Program-made: the position numbers and the translations under genes
Assembly: GCF_016587435.1 (NCBI RefSeq)
Contig: NZ_BNJJ01000022.1
Coordinates: 1-64,000 of the forward strand
Source: Dictyobacter formicarum
Lineage (GTDB): Bacteria; Chloroflexota; Ktedonobacteria; Ktedonobacterales; Ktedonobacteraceae
DNA length: 64,000 nucleotides
Direction of reading: 5' to 3'
The notes under the pieces: generated by a model
What the model was told of the DNA's origin: nothing
Database searches by the model: none
Seen by the model: only the letters and a program-made list of their open reading frames with translations
Shown: positions 1 to 7,503 of the stretch, one piece after another
Layout: the number at the start of each line of letters is the position of its first letter
Numbering within the stretch: the first letter of the stretch is position 1

Positions 1-86
1 TCCTTGTACGGGCTTTTGATGTGTACCAAACTCGGTGACCGATGGCTGAGATCCTCAAAGGAGTAGATGTAGTTTTGCTGATCCAT
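1..86 (-). CDS. hypothetical protein, partial (runs off the window)
   Basis: An open frame begins with ATG at 86 and stays open to the window edge; 28 residues are visible (starts MDQQNYIYSFEDL). An AGAGGA ribosome-binding site sits 6-7 nt upstream and overlaps the stop codon of the preceding gene, 9 nt away, so the two are almost certainly one transcript. Too little is visible to name a family. Confidence 0.55.
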   Translation of the reverse strand, partial: MDQQNYIYSFEDLSHRSPSLVHIKSPYK

Positions 87-95
87 TGTTGTCCT

Positions 96-743
96 CTATA
101 GTAAATCTAAGAGATCACGATCTAGATCTTTATCTAGATCAATCTTTTGTAATTTGACCTGCCGGGGGAGAAGGCGAAGAGCTTTGTTCTCAACAATTTG
201 GTGAGCTAAGTTTGCGATCCCTGAGATGACAAATGGGCGCATAGTTGTGATTCGCTCCTGGACAAACTGAGGATGGACCCCCTGATAATGCTCTCGTGTT
301 TGTGGTACGCGCCGGACGAATCGTTCATCATAAATGTTGAGGAGATATTGCTGTGTGATGTCCTGGGCAAAATCGTCTGGAAGTATTCCTTGATGGTGGT
401 GTCTCTCAAGGAGGTCGAGTTGCTGTTCACAAGCCCTGAGAGCGAGTTGAAGGCCTCGTTGAGATCCGCTGAATACTCTGCCGAGTTCGTTCATATCTTG
501 CCGTGCAAGAGACCAATCGACCGAGAGGCTGTCCCTCAGATTGGCTGCGAGCTGTTCGAAAAGAAGAGCTGCCCGTTGAATGAACTCAAGAGGCGCATCG
601 CCGTATTTATCTTTATCTTTTATCAGGCGACGGAGAACTTGTCGGGCTAAGCTTTCCTCATCTATTACTTCTTCACATATCCCCTTATAGATGTGCTGGT
701 ATCCTAAGGGGAGTGTAGGATGCACAATATCACCATCCGCCAT
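96..743 (-). CDS. hypothetical protein, 215 aa
   Basis: Soluble, mostly helical protein with no signal peptide or membrane segment and no motif I recognise. Charged residues are spread evenly, and the C-terminus is a repetitive Lys/Asp/Leu tail (IDLDKDLDRDLLDLL). It is the first visible gene of a minus-strand unit whose next gene starts 9 nt after its stop. The roughly 230-nt leader upstream contains three TTGTCA/TGTCAG-like half sites between about 800 and 870, which could be an operator, but this is not more than a suggestion. Function unknown. Confidence 0.7.
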   Translation of the reverse strand: MADGDIVHPTLPLGYQHIYKGICEEVIDEESLARQVLRRLIKDKDKYGDAPLEFIQRAALLFEQLAANLRDSLSVDWSLARQDMNELGRVFSGSQRGLQLALRACEQQLDLLERHHHQGILPDDFAQDITQQYLLNIYDERFVRRVPQTREHYQGVHPQFVQERITTMRPFVISGIANLAHQIVENKALRLLPRQVKLQKIDLDKDLDRDLLDLL

Positions 744-977
744 ATGGTACTCCTCGTTGTATCAACGCGCCTTTTTCTTTAGTGATGAGTATACAGTGGG
801 AGAGCTACATTGTCAATAGCTAAGCGGAAATATTTTGGTAAAATTGTCAATTGTCAGAATAAAATGTCAGCGACTGTGCTGATAATGCCTTTTTATGCCA
901 TTTTGTCTCGCAGAAATCCGCCATTATTATAGGCCCTCTACAACACTGAAATTCGACTTCTGCTAAGGCACTTCCTC

Positions 978-1283
978 CTAAACGTGCATTTTCGTTCCAC
1001 TGCACCTCAGAGGCCTAGTATGTCCCAAGCAACAAACACGGCTAGCAATTGTGACTGTGGCCAGCTGCGTTTGCCAATCGTCACAGAGGTCTTTATGCTC
1101 CTGCAAAAGGGCGGCGCGTTCGGCCTCTCGCTTCTGCTGACGGTGGTGCGCCTGCTTACACTTACCCTTATTATCGCAAAATTGGCGCGTTCGGCCTGCG
1201 GGAGCGTTGTCGAGCTTTGCACCGCAATACAGACATCTGGGCACATCCTCCTCTGGCTCTTTCCCAACCTGGGGTTTGCCCAC
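978..1283 (-). CDS. small zinc-finger plus helix protein (family member 1)
   Basis: A 101-aa protein starting with GTG. Residues about 17-42 hold a Cys-rich knot (CLYCGA, then FC and a further Cys before QAHHRQQKR), followed by a charged helix. The same plan, a CxxCGA knuckle, a second FC/HC pair, then a Lys/Arg-rich helix, recurs in the genes at 1333-1776 and 4200-4886, so I treat the three as paralogues. The knot probably binds zinc and the basic helix probably binds nucleic acid; both are inferences. A perfect CGTAACGTTACG palindrome lies 43 nt upstream of the start. The C-terminal 25 residues look unstructured, so the true end of the conserved part is earlier. Confidence 0.6.
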   Translation of the reverse strand: MGKPQVGKEPEEDVPRCLYCGAKLDNAPAGRTRQFCDNKGKCKQAHHRQQKREAERAALLQEHKDLCDDWQTQLATVTIASRVCCLGHTRPLRCSGTKMHV

Positions 1284-1307
1284 AGCTGGAACAGAAAGTT
1301 GGAATAG
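1271..1307 (-). repeat. 37-nt inverted repeat, copy A
   Basis: Read on the minus strand this segment matches plus-strand positions 2880-2916 at 36 of 37 bases. It spans the GTG start of the 978-1283 gene. The two copies point in opposite directions and enclose about 1.57 kb holding four small genes. Confidence 0.8.
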
Positions 1308-1325
1308 AAAGTGGCGCTCGTATAG

Positions 1326-1337
1326 CGTAACGTTACG
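1326..1337. promoter_or_regulatory. CGTAACGTTACG palindrome (putative operator)
   Basis: Perfect 12-bp palindrome 43 nt upstream of the 978-1283 start and overlapping the stop of the 1333-1776 gene. An identical copy lies 26 nt upstream of the paralogous gene at 1333-1776. Two identical palindromes at similar distances before paralogues suggest a shared regulator, possibly autoregulation. Confidence 0.5.
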
Positions 1338-1776
1338 ATAACAACATTAGTTTCCAGAGATGGGCAAACTCGTCCATCTCTTCAGGGGAACATTGCAATG
1401 TGTAGCGTAAATGGGCTTCATACTTTGCCCGGCTTGCTCGTGCTGGGAGGAATGAGGAGGCAAGTAATTTGTCTCTGAGTGCTGATGGGCTTTGCTTTTT
1501 GAGCCATGCCAGAAAGCTATATGTGCTATGATCGCCGTGAAATCGCCTTTCCAGGTCGAGACGATTGTGCAAGCGCATTGTCTCTTGCTCTAATGCTTCA
1601 ATCGTTTGTGCCTGGTCGTGTACCTTTTCTCTCAACTCCTCCAGTTCAGAGAGAAGCTCCTGTGACTGTTCGCCCTGGTGCTGCTTTCTCCAGTATGCTT
1701 GTTTGTGGGCATCATTGCAAAACTTGCGACTCTTGCGCTTTCCTTCGATGATCGCCCCACAGTATAGGCAGTTCAT
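1333..1776 (-). CDS. zinc-finger plus coiled-coil protein (family member 2)
   Basis: 147 aa. The N-terminus (MNCLYCGAIIEGK, then KFCNDAHKQAYWRK at about residues 18-31) is a compact Cys/His cluster. It resembles short treble-clef-like knuckles and closely parallels the 978-1283 and 4200-4886 proteins. Residues about 38-75 form a heptad-patterned coiled coil (Leu/Glu-rich). The C-terminal 70 residues look globular, with no match known to me. The CGTAACGTTACG palindrome sits 26 nt upstream, and the terminator of the next upstream operon separates it from 1909-2700, so it probably has its own promoter. A DNA-binding or plasmid-type accessory role is inferred. Confidence 0.7.
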   Translation of the reverse strand: MNCLYCGAIIEGKRKSRKFCNDAHKQAYWRKQHQGEQSQELLSELEELREKVHDQAQTIEALEQETMRLHNRLDLERRFHGDHSTYSFLAWLKKQSPSALRDKLLASSFLPARASRAKYEAHLRYTLQCSPEEMDEFAHLWKLMLLS

Positions 1777-1801
1777 GGATGCTTACCCCTTAGTGATTTA
1801 T

Positions 1802-1813
1802 CGTAACGTTACG
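1802..1813. promoter_or_regulatory. CGTAACGTTACG palindrome (putative operator)
   Basis: Second exact copy of the 12-bp palindrome at 1326-1337, here 26 nt upstream of the 1333-1776 start, inside the expected promoter zone. Related AACGTTACG sequence occurs at about 28123-28131. Confidence 0.5.
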
Positions 1814-1828
1814 GTATTATACCACGAA

Positions 1829-1862
1829 TTAAAAAGCGCCTTACCCCGGTGGAGTAAGACGC
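1829..1862 (-). terminator. Rho-independent terminator
   Basis: On the minus strand a GC-rich stem (GCGTCTTAC pairing with GTAAGGCGC, loop about 9 nt, one mismatch) is followed directly by TTTTTAATT. It lies 47 nt after the stop of the 1909-2142 gene and ends that operon. Confidence 0.8.
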
Positions 1863-1908
1863 CTAGTCTGTATTGCATGCCAGAGGTGCAAGCTCTGACA
1901 TATGCCTG

Positions 1909-2142
1909 CTAACTCAATTTCGTGCTAAGATGGTCTATTCTCTCGCAGTCATTGCAATAGCGACCGTTTCCGGCTGCATATCCTGCTATCTCATGTCCAT
2001 TCTTCCATGTCTCACAAGAGAAGCAGAAAAAGCAATGAGGATCATACGATACAATTTTACCGTTCCTGATATCAGCAGCATAATCCATCTTGTTATATTT
2101 TTGCTGACAGTGATCACATGTAGCCTCTACGTATCCATCCAT
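1909..2142 (-). CDS. small Cys-rich (zinc-ribbon-like) protein, 77 aa
   Basis: Four CxxC-type pairs (CDHC near residue 9, CFFC and SC near 37-42, CNDC near 63) suggest one or two structural zinc sites in a very short protein. It is the last gene of a three-gene minus-strand operon (2386-2700, 2153-2386, 1909-2142) that ends at the terminator at 1829-1862. An AGGAGC ribosome-binding site overlaps the stop of the previous gene. Function unknown. Confidence 0.65.
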   Translation of the reverse strand: MDGYVEATCDHCQQKYNKMDYAADIRNGKIVSYDPHCFFCFSCETWKNGHEIAGYAAGNGRYCNDCERIDHLSTKLS

Positions 2143-2152
2143 AATGTTGCTC

Positions 2153-2386
2153 CTATTTTTGCTCTACAATCTGCCCAGCAGTCACAATATGAGGGAAACC
2201 ATCATTGCAGTCCACTTCATAGGTGGTTGGCAGCTGGCGGCCGCTCACCGTCTTAGACGGCGCTGTAATGTGGATCACTTCACCTGTAAATTCTTTGCCA
2301 CCTTCTCGAAAGGTGATAGTGGCGCCATGCGCATAATCGCCGCGGCCGCTCTTACCGAATATGTGGTCTAGGTTCTGGTTGCTCAT
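2153..2386 (-). CDS. hypothetical protein, 77 aa
   Basis: Short, probably all-beta protein (ITFREGGKEFTGEVIHI and TYEVDCNDGFPHIV strands) that could be a small barrel. Its ATG overlaps the stop of the gene before it (TAATG), showing translational coupling. No family recognised. Confidence 0.65.
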   Translation of the reverse strand: MSNQNLDHIFGKSGRGDYAHGATITFREGGKEFTGEVIHITAPSKTVSGRQLPTTYEVDCNDGFPHIVTAGQIVEQK

Positions 2387-2700
2387 TACTGGCCTCTCTG
2401 TTCTCTATTCTGCTTGTATAAGATACACCAGACGGCATGATGCGCTTGCCACCAAGCGGCGCAATTGGCGCCCATCGTGTCGTTATCGTTGGGGCATGGT
2501 GGATCAGACACCTGTACATCGAGGCTGTGGCAGTCACCACAGGCGCCACAGAGCACGCTTTCACATGCTCTGCAGTATGGCTGCCCTGTCAGGGTTAAGG
2601 GAATGGTAGGCACGATCTGAACGGCTGCTGTAATCAGATCTGGCTTTAATCGAGATTGCTGCAAGCTCTGTATGGCCTGGTCATATACGCTCATCCTCAT
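2386..2700 (-). CDS. hypothetical Cys-rich protein, 104 aa
   Basis: First gene of the three-gene operon. Residues about 43-60 hold a dense Cys cluster (CRACESVLCGACGDC), and further Cys residues follow near 70 and 82. This suggests a zinc or metal site like its operon partner at 1909-2142. The upstream region carries two TAATTTTAGTA repeats (2789-2834) that may be its operator. No family recognised. Confidence 0.6.
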   Translation of the reverse strand: MRMSVYDQAIQSLQQSRLKPDLITAAVQIVPTIPLTLTGQPYCRACESVLCGACGDCHSLDVQVSDPPCPNDNDTMGANCAAWWQAHHAVWCILYKQNREQRGQ

Positions 2701-2788
2701 AACTCCTAAAACGGGGGGTCCGGTAGTGTCGCGACAGCGACGACTATAATATTATTCTTACAGTTTCTTTAATATATATTCTTTATGG

Positions 2789-2834
2789 TACTAATTTTAG
2801 TATCCCCTGAGCAAAAAGGATGCTAATTTTAGTA
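2789..2834. repeat. direct repeat of CTAATTTTAGTA upstream of a small operon
   Basis: TACTAATTTTAGTA at 2789-2802 is itself an inverted repeat (TACTAA, TT, TTAGTA). The core CTAATTTTAGTA recurs at 2823-2834, 32 nt further on, about three helical turns. The position, 90-135 nt upstream of the 2386-2700 gene, fits a two-site operator. Confidence 0.45.
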
Positions 2835-2879
2835 CCCTCTCGAGCTCAAAAAAAGAGAGGCTCTCGCGAACCTATTTTG

Positions 2880-2916
2880 CTATTCCAACTTTCTGTTCCA
2901 ACTGTGGGCAAACCCC
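2880..2916 (+). repeat. 37-nt inverted repeat, copy B
   Basis: Partner of 1271-1307 (36 of 37 identical in inverted orientation). It lies between the small-gene operon and the Mrr-like gene, with no gene of its own. Confidence 0.8.
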
Positions 2917-2945
2917 TATTAGCTCGCGACAAGAAGCAGGTTTTG

Positions 2946-3650
2946 CTAGCTGCTCTTTTCAACCTGCTGAGCCAATATATATTGCCACGCACGCTCGATT
3001 TCTACAGGATACGATCGCAACAACTCGTTCAGCCGCTGATGGTCGATTACATGCATCTCCTTGCCTTCCCCTCGTGGAGCACGAGCGTTCTCATCGGCCA
3101 CATGGTTAATGCCATCGCGCGTCAACGTCGAGGTAGTCACAATATACCCACTGTGTGCTCGATACGTGCGAATAGATGAACTAAATTCGCGCACTTGGCT
3201 GGATTTGACTGCACTGCCCAGCCGATACCGCTTGGCTTGGACACACACCGGCCGTGTATAGCGATCCCTCAACACCACATCCGTTCCCTTGTCCCCAGTT
3301 TTTCCACAATGTCTGACAAACGTATGCCCCAAACGCTCGCCACCGATAATGACAGCCGCTGCAAAAAGCTCAAACTCGACATCGCTCAACTTCGCGTGTG
3401 CCATTTGGGCCGTGGTAGGGATCGACAATCGGGGACGCACAACCTCGGGGGATGGAACGGCCCGTACGGCCACACGTGACTTTGCCGCGCGCCTTGGCGC
3501 CGATGCACATAGCAGCGAGAGCCACAGAAGCACCAGTAATGTTCCGCCCAAGAAGCAAACGAAGGCAAGCGCCGGAACGGACAGGCGAACCAGAGCGAAG
3601 AGGAGAAAGAGGAACAGAGCTCCTAATGGTAAAAGCATCGATCGCATCAC
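2946..3650 (-). CDS. membrane-anchored Mrr-like restriction endonuclease
   Basis: 234 aa. Two hydrophobic helices (about residues 3-22 and 27-50) precede a basic linker and a cytoplasmic nuclease domain of the Mrr_cat type. It begins near residue 87 (SDVEFELFAAAVI), with the PD-(D/E)xK residues seen as GDKGTDVVL near 120 and VCVQAKRY near 136, the QxK form typical of Mrr. Family members cut modified or foreign DNA; the membrane anchor is a known but less common variant. Which DNA it attacks is not visible. It stands alone, with 245 nt on the 3' side and 550 nt on the 5' side free of genes. Confidence 0.8.
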   Translation of the reverse strand: MMRSMLLPLGALFLFLLFALVRLSVPALAFVCFLGGTLLVLLWLSLLCASAPRRAAKSRVAVRAVPSPEVVRPRLSIPTTAQMAHAKLSDVEFELFAAAVIIGGERLGHTFVRHCGKTGDKGTDVVLRDRYTRPVCVQAKRYRLGSAVKSSQVREFSSSIRTYRAHSGYIVTTSTLTRDGINHVADENARAPRGEGKEMHVIDHQRLNELLRSYPVEIERAWQYILAQQVEKSS

Positions 3651-4031
3651 GCCATCTCCTTGATAAGGAAAACAGTATATCGATCTTCTTCTTTATAAAT
3701 CTGATAAAAGTGGAAAAACTGTGTAATGGCTTATTGCTGTAACACGTAAATCGCGGTTCTTTCCTATTCAAAATGTTTCAGTAGTATAATAATCTATGAG
3801 AATACTTATACTTAGAAGATCCTTATATCTGATTTTATAACGATGCAAGAAGTAGGGCCATTTTCATGTATCTGGCACGCCGATGCACCACTGAATCAAA
3901 GAGGGAATACCTGAGGCGATTGTCTAGCCGTCGAGCACATAACATCGTATCAAGTCCTTGACACACTCCTGTGCCGTGTCCAGCCTGCGACTGGCTCCTG
4001 GTTCTCCTACATTGTGGTCTTCCTCCTTATT
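3651..4031. other. intergenic region, no gene seen
   Basis: AT-rich near 3660-3850, where the promoter of the Mrr-like gene probably lies, then more GC-rich. No convincing frame with a ribosome-binding site, tRNA or terminator was found. Confidence 0.5.
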
Positions 4032-4203
4032 GTGACGCGGCTGCCGTGTCCCGTTGCGCGCCTAGCCAAAGCATCGTGACGCGAGATCTCGCGTCACGAT
4101 AGTAGATCCGTGGGCCAGTGGATCGCTGCCGGCATTGTGACGGCAGGTCGGGAGTCACAGGTCCCAGCTCGCGGCGCTGCCGTGACAGCCAGCTCCCGGT
4201 CAC
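4032..4203. repeat. array 1 of 22-nt GTGAC-N12-GTCAC units
   Basis: Three full units at 4076-4097, 4137-4158 and 4182-4203, plus a degenerate one starting at 4032. Starts are 44, 61 and 45 nt apart. The 4076 unit lies within a perfect 28-bp palindrome (4073-4100). The last unit overlaps the stop codon of the 4200-4886 gene. A matching array with exact 45-nt spacing lies at 14845-14956. Confidence 0.7.
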
Positions 4204-4886
4204 TCCTCCGGGTCGTCCTCATCCTCCTGCTGGCCGATATAGGGGCGTAGTCCGGCCTGGGCCAGGGTCGCCAGGACGCGTGCCTGGTCCTCGTCCTCCT
4301 CTGGCTCTTCTCGCTGCTGCCCAAGCTGCTGAGCAGCAATATCGTCAATGGCCTTTTGCAAGAGTTGGTACATGCTCAACTCGCTTTCGAGCTCCTTGAT
4401 CCGGTGTGTATACAGAGCTTCAAGCTCCTGGTTATAAAATACAGCTTCTCGTGCCTGGCGCTTGGCGGCGCTGGCACTCTCGATGAGCACAGCAATGCGG
4501 TCGTGCTTACAGCGCTTGGCCTCGATCACCTGCACAATGGACTGCGCAAGGTCGTGGCCGTGCTCCTGGTCGTAATTCATGAGCAAGTCCGTCATCTCCA
4601 TGACGGCGCGCTTGCTCTCGCTGTCGAGTTGCTGCTCGCAATAGGTCAAGATGCGGGCGCGGGCGGCGTGCCGCTCTTGGCGCTTGCGCTCTGCGATATT
4701 GGCGCGGCTCACCGCTTTCCGGCAGGCCTGGCTGCCGCAATGGTAGCGCACTTTGCTGCCATAGGCGGACAGATCCTGATTGATCGCTGCGCCGCAGTGA
4801 GGGCACTGCGGCGGGGCGTTCTTGCGCTCCTCTGCCTGGCGGATGCGGTCCTGCTCGTAGCTGCTATAACTGTAATTGGTGCTCAT
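4200..4886 (-). CDS. zinc-finger plus long-helix protein (family member 3)
   Basis: 228 aa with an excellent AGAAGGAG site 8 nt before ATG. Residues about 24-60 hold CPHCGA and HCGSQACRKAVSR, followed by a strongly basic helix (AERKRQERHAARAR). This is the same plan as the 978-1283 and 1333-1776 proteins but larger. The rest is helical with coiled-coil character (residues about 140-200) and ends in an acidic tail (EEDEDQ, EDEDDPEE). A nucleic-acid-binding structural role is inferred. Its 3' end runs into the GTGAC repeat array. Confidence 0.75.
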   Translation of the reverse strand: MSTNYSYSSYEQDRIRQAEERKNAPPQCPHCGAAINQDLSAYGSKVRYHCGSQACRKAVSRANIAERKRQERHAARARILTYCEQQLDSESKRAVMEMTDLLMNYDQEHGHDLAQSIVQVIEAKRCKHDRIAVLIESASAAKRQAREAVFYNQELEALYTHRIKELESELSMYQLLQKAIDDIAAQQLGQQREEPEEDEDQARVLATLAQAGLRPYIGQQEDEDDPEE

Positions 4887-4947
4887 ATGCTATACTCCTT
4901 CTAGGCTCAAACGTGGTTAGACGCCAATGATAGAGGGAGCCGTGTGA

Positions 4948-5238
4948 TTACGGCTCCCCGGCCTCTGTAGCGGTTGTACTCAATAGCAGATCGATGATCT
5001 GCTGTGCTTGCTCCTGGTCAAGCTCGTGGGTCAACCAGGTTTGCAAGGCAGCAAAGCGAGAGATACGATGCGCGGTGCCGTTGTGCTGGAATATGACAGA
5101 ATACGCCAGCGTGCCCGGCATGCCTAATTCCCCATAAACTCCGATATACTGAACGTGAGATACAAAAGAGAAGAAAAACGATAAAAGCGACCGTACCACT
5201 TTTGCATCTTTCTCAGTAAAATATCTTTCTGAAAACAT
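4948..5238 (-). CDS. hypothetical protein, 96 aa
   Basis: I chose the ATG at 5238 (MFSERYFTEKDAK) because a full AAGGAGG lies 5 nt upstream; an upstream in-frame ATG at 5262 lacks one. Small mixed alpha/beta protein with no recognised family. It is divergent from 5423-5752, and the palindrome at 5269-5290, about 30 nt upstream of its start, probably controls it. Confidence 0.6.
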   Translation of the reverse strand: MFSERYFTEKDAKVVRSLLSFFFSFVSHVQYIGVYGELGMPGTLAYSVIFQHNGTAHRISRFAALQTWLTHELDQEQAQQIIDLLLSTTATEAGEP

Positions 5239-5268
5239 ACGTACCTCCTTCGTCATATGCACAATTAA

Positions 5269-5377
5269 TTTTACACCATTTGGTGTAAAACCACAAGCCT
5301 TCCTCGCATAAGTTGAGCCAATTCCAGCACGAATTTGACACCGGTTGGTGCTTGATGCGATTACACCAACCGGTGTA
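5269..5377. promoter_or_regulatory. three ACACC/GGTGT palindromic operators
   Basis: Site 1 (5269-5290) has 10-bp arms TTTTACACCA and TGGTGTAAAA around TT. Site 2 (5339-5350) is CACCGGTTGGTG. Site 3 (5362-5377) is TACACCAACCGGTGTA, and its core is the reverse complement of site 2. They fill the divergent intergenic region between 4948-5238 and 5423-5752. Sites of this shape fit a dimeric repressor. The likely binder is the product of 5423-5752, but this is inferred from position only. Confidence 0.6.
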
Positions 5378-5422
5378 TACTTGTGGTCGGGCCTATTCTC
5401 TCATAGTGAAAAGGAATCAAGT

Positions 5423-5752
5423 ATGGGGCGTACATTAGAGCCAGTGATCTCTGATGAGGTCAAAGCGATACGGGCAAAGATCGAGGCAGGAACGTGTCTG
5501 ACCACAAAAGAAAAGCGGGTAGAGGTCTCCAGGGATGAGGCAGCCTTTATTCTGGGGGCGCTGGCCGGGCGTGAAATTGAGCCGGGATACATCAAGCAGC
5601 TGACACGTGGAGAAAAGCCACGCCTGGTGCCTGCACGGCCGATAGGGAATACGTACCTCTACCGTGTCGAGTCGTTGCTGGGGGTACGCTTCACCAAGGC
5701 ACATACTCCCCCACATCACCAACCACGCGAACACAGCGCGCTGCCCGAATAA
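5423..5752 (+). CDS. small putative DNA-binding protein, 109 aa
   Basis: ATG at 5423 is preceded by AAGGA 8 nt away; an earlier in-frame ATG at 5345 would place the operators inside the gene and is rejected. The C-terminal half (RDEAAFILGALAGREIE, then VPARPIGNTYLYRVESLLG) is reminiscent of helix-turn-helix excisionase/MerR-type helices, but the match is weak. It is the only gene reading away from the operator cluster, so autoregulation is plausible. Confidence 0.5.
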   Translation: MGRTLEPVISDEVKAIRAKIEAGTCLTTKEKRVEVSRDEAAFILGALAGREIEPGYIKQLTRGEKPRLVPARPIGNTYLYRVESLLGVRFTKAHTPPHHQPREHSALPE

Positions 5753-5829
5753 CATACGCGCTGTGTTCGCGTTCCAGGTGGTGAAGATCACGTTTCATTA
5801 CAGGAATGTGTCACCATCTGCATGCCATC

Positions 5830-7083
5830 TCATGCCAACGCAACCGCTGCTGATGCGGGAAGAGTTTCCAGTGCCCACTGCTTGTCGCCAGCTGGTGTCA
5901 ACACATGGAGTGCATCAGTCGAGATAACCCAAATCAAAGAGGAGTGCACCCGTATGTCAGTCACACTGGTGCGAGACCCCACTGCTTGTTGCCAGCGCTG
6001 ATGGCCGGCCTGCACATCCAGATCGGTCAACACACCATCACGTGTGGATACAAGGAATGAGGACGTGCCCAACGCCTGTACCTGGACAACAGGCGCCCCC
6101 TGGTAGGGCTGCTGCCAACGCTGCCTACCTTGCAGGGTCCAACTGGTGAGCCGCGTCTGACTCGCCCACAGAAAGCCTGCCGGGGAAATCGTGCCGCTCT
6201 CTCCCACCTGAATCGGATAAGGATGCTGCCAAAGCACGTTGCCCGATTGCAGATCAGTCGCGCGCAATCCAGATGAGGCCGCTGCCTGCCCGCCAGCAGG
6301 CAGGAACACATCAATATAGATGGTATACAGCGTTCCCGTCCTTCCATCAACATACCGTGCTTGTGTCTGCGTATCTTGCTGCCAGCGCTGGCGACCACTC
6401 TGCGCATCCAGATCCGTCAACGAACCATCGGTCGAGAGCAACAGGGAGCTGCCATGCAGATCCATCTGCTGCATATGCTCCCCTGGATCACCGTCATAGC
6501 TCCAGCGAACAGTCCCTGTCTGCGCGTCAAATGCGGTCAGGCGATTTCCTCCCCCAACAAAAAGATGGTGCGCATCCTGGGCCAACACGACATCACCCAC
6601 AGGCAACAAACCGGTTTGTTGCCACACCAATTGTCCTGTCGTAGGATTCCAGGCGGTGACGCTACCCCCCTCTTCAGCCACATACAGCAGATGACCAAGC
6701 GCCATATTGAGCGCGACGGCCGAAAGGGTCTGATGCCAGATCACCTGCCCCGACCGTGTATAGGCAGATAACACGTTCGTTGCTGCATACAGCGCCTGCT
6801 TTGCCACTATGAGATGCGTCCCAACCGGAGGGAGATCACTCTCTGTCGCGTTTTCTGCCTGCCCCGTTTGCCTCCAGAGCATCGCCCCATTGGTTTGGTA
6901 CGCCGTGAGATCTCCCGCACTTGAAAGCACATACGCTGATGGAGGAAGTGGCTGCGAACCATGCGGGCGGTTTGGCGCTGGAGTCCCGGGTCCGCAATCC
7001 GTCAGCAAAAACAGGAGCAAGAACAGACCCACAGAGGAAAAGACGGTGCCCCTGCTGCTGTCTACCTTGAGGTTTTGAAACAT
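5830..7083 (-). CDS. secreted PQQ-type beta-propeller repeat protein, probable lipoprotein
   Basis: 417 aa. A hydrophobic segment (residues about 15-28) ends at LLTDCGPG, a non-standard lipobox (Asp before Cys). A Pro-rich linker follows. Seven or so blades are marked by a repeated W-aromatic/Gln signature: VIWHQT, LVWQQT, VRWSYD, RQRWQQ (three times) and NVLWQH. This is the PQQ-binding-like propeller seen in BamB and quinoprotein dehydrogenases; no catalytic residues are evident, so a scaffold or binding role outside the membrane is more likely. It is the last gene of a minus-strand run and starts 7 nt after the winged-helix gene. Confidence 0.8.
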   Translation of the reverse strand: MFQNLKVDSSRGTVFSSVGLFLLLFLLTDCGPGTPAPNRPHGSQPLPPSAYVLSSAGDLTAYQTNGAMLWRQTGQAENATESDLPPVGTHLIVAKQALYAATNVLSAYTRSGQVIWHQTLSAVALNMALGHLLYVAEEGGSVTAWNPTTGQLVWQQTGLLPVGDVVLAQDAHHLFVGGGNRLTAFDAQTGTVRWSYDGDPGEHMQQMDLHGSSLLLSTDGSLTDLDAQSGRQRWQQDTQTQARYVDGRTGTLYTIYIDVFLPAGGQAAASSGLRATDLQSGNVLWQHPYPIQVGESGTISPAGFLWASQTRLTSWTLQGRQRWQQPYQGAPVVQVQALGTSSFLVSTRDGVLTDLDVQAGHQRWQQAVGSRTSVTDIRVHSSLIWVISTDALHVLTPAGDKQWALETLPASAAVALA

Positions 7084-7089
7084 CCCCCC

Positions 7090-7488
7090 TTACCTCCTCC
7101 TACCTGATTTGGTCGATAGGGCCGACGGGGACAAGGCCGTCAGGATAAAGCCCATTTGTTGGACGCGCATTGGACAAATATGAAAATCCACACAGGCCAG
7201 GCGCGCATTTAAACGGCTCAGGTGCTTCGTAAGCAATTGGCGTGATGGCAATTCGGTTTCTCGCTGAAGCTCATCGAATGAAAGGTAGGATAAAATCAAA
7301 ATATCAGTCGATGTGCCTGTGATGTTCGGATTTTGGGGAACGACAGTCAAAAAGGCTCGACACAGACGATATTGCGTTGGAGAAAGATTCAATACGCGTC
7401 CATTCACTTCAATACGGTGCCAGGCGTCGTCCCAGGCAATAGAACCTATTCCACTACGAATTTGACTCACTTGATTGAACGTTCCCAT
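7090..7488 (-). CDS. winged-helix (OmpR/PhoB C-terminal-like) protein
   Basis: 132 aa. Residues about 25-120 follow the Trans_reg_C fold: a beta-hairpin opening (RIEVNGRVLNLSPTQYRL), recognition helices around RQLLTKHLSRLNARL, and a C-terminal wing (QQMGFIL). There is no receiver domain, so this is a stand-alone effector domain. GAGGAGG overlaps the stop of the upstream small frame, which implies coupling. It may regulate the neighbouring lipoprotein gene 7 nt downstream. Confidence 0.6.
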   Translation of the reverse strand: MGTFNQVSQIRSGIGSIAWDDAWHRIEVNGRVLNLSPTQYRLCRAFLTVVPQNPNITGTSTDILILSYLSFDELQRETELPSRQLLTKHLSRLNARLACVDFHICPMRVQQMGFILTALSPSALSTKSGRRR

Positions 7489-7503
7489 GTAGTTTCATCC
7501 TCC

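Noticed and set aside
4032..4203. GTGAC array considered as a CRISPR array
   Set aside because: Only the 5-bp arms are conserved, the 12-nt cores vary, units are few and there are no cas genes.
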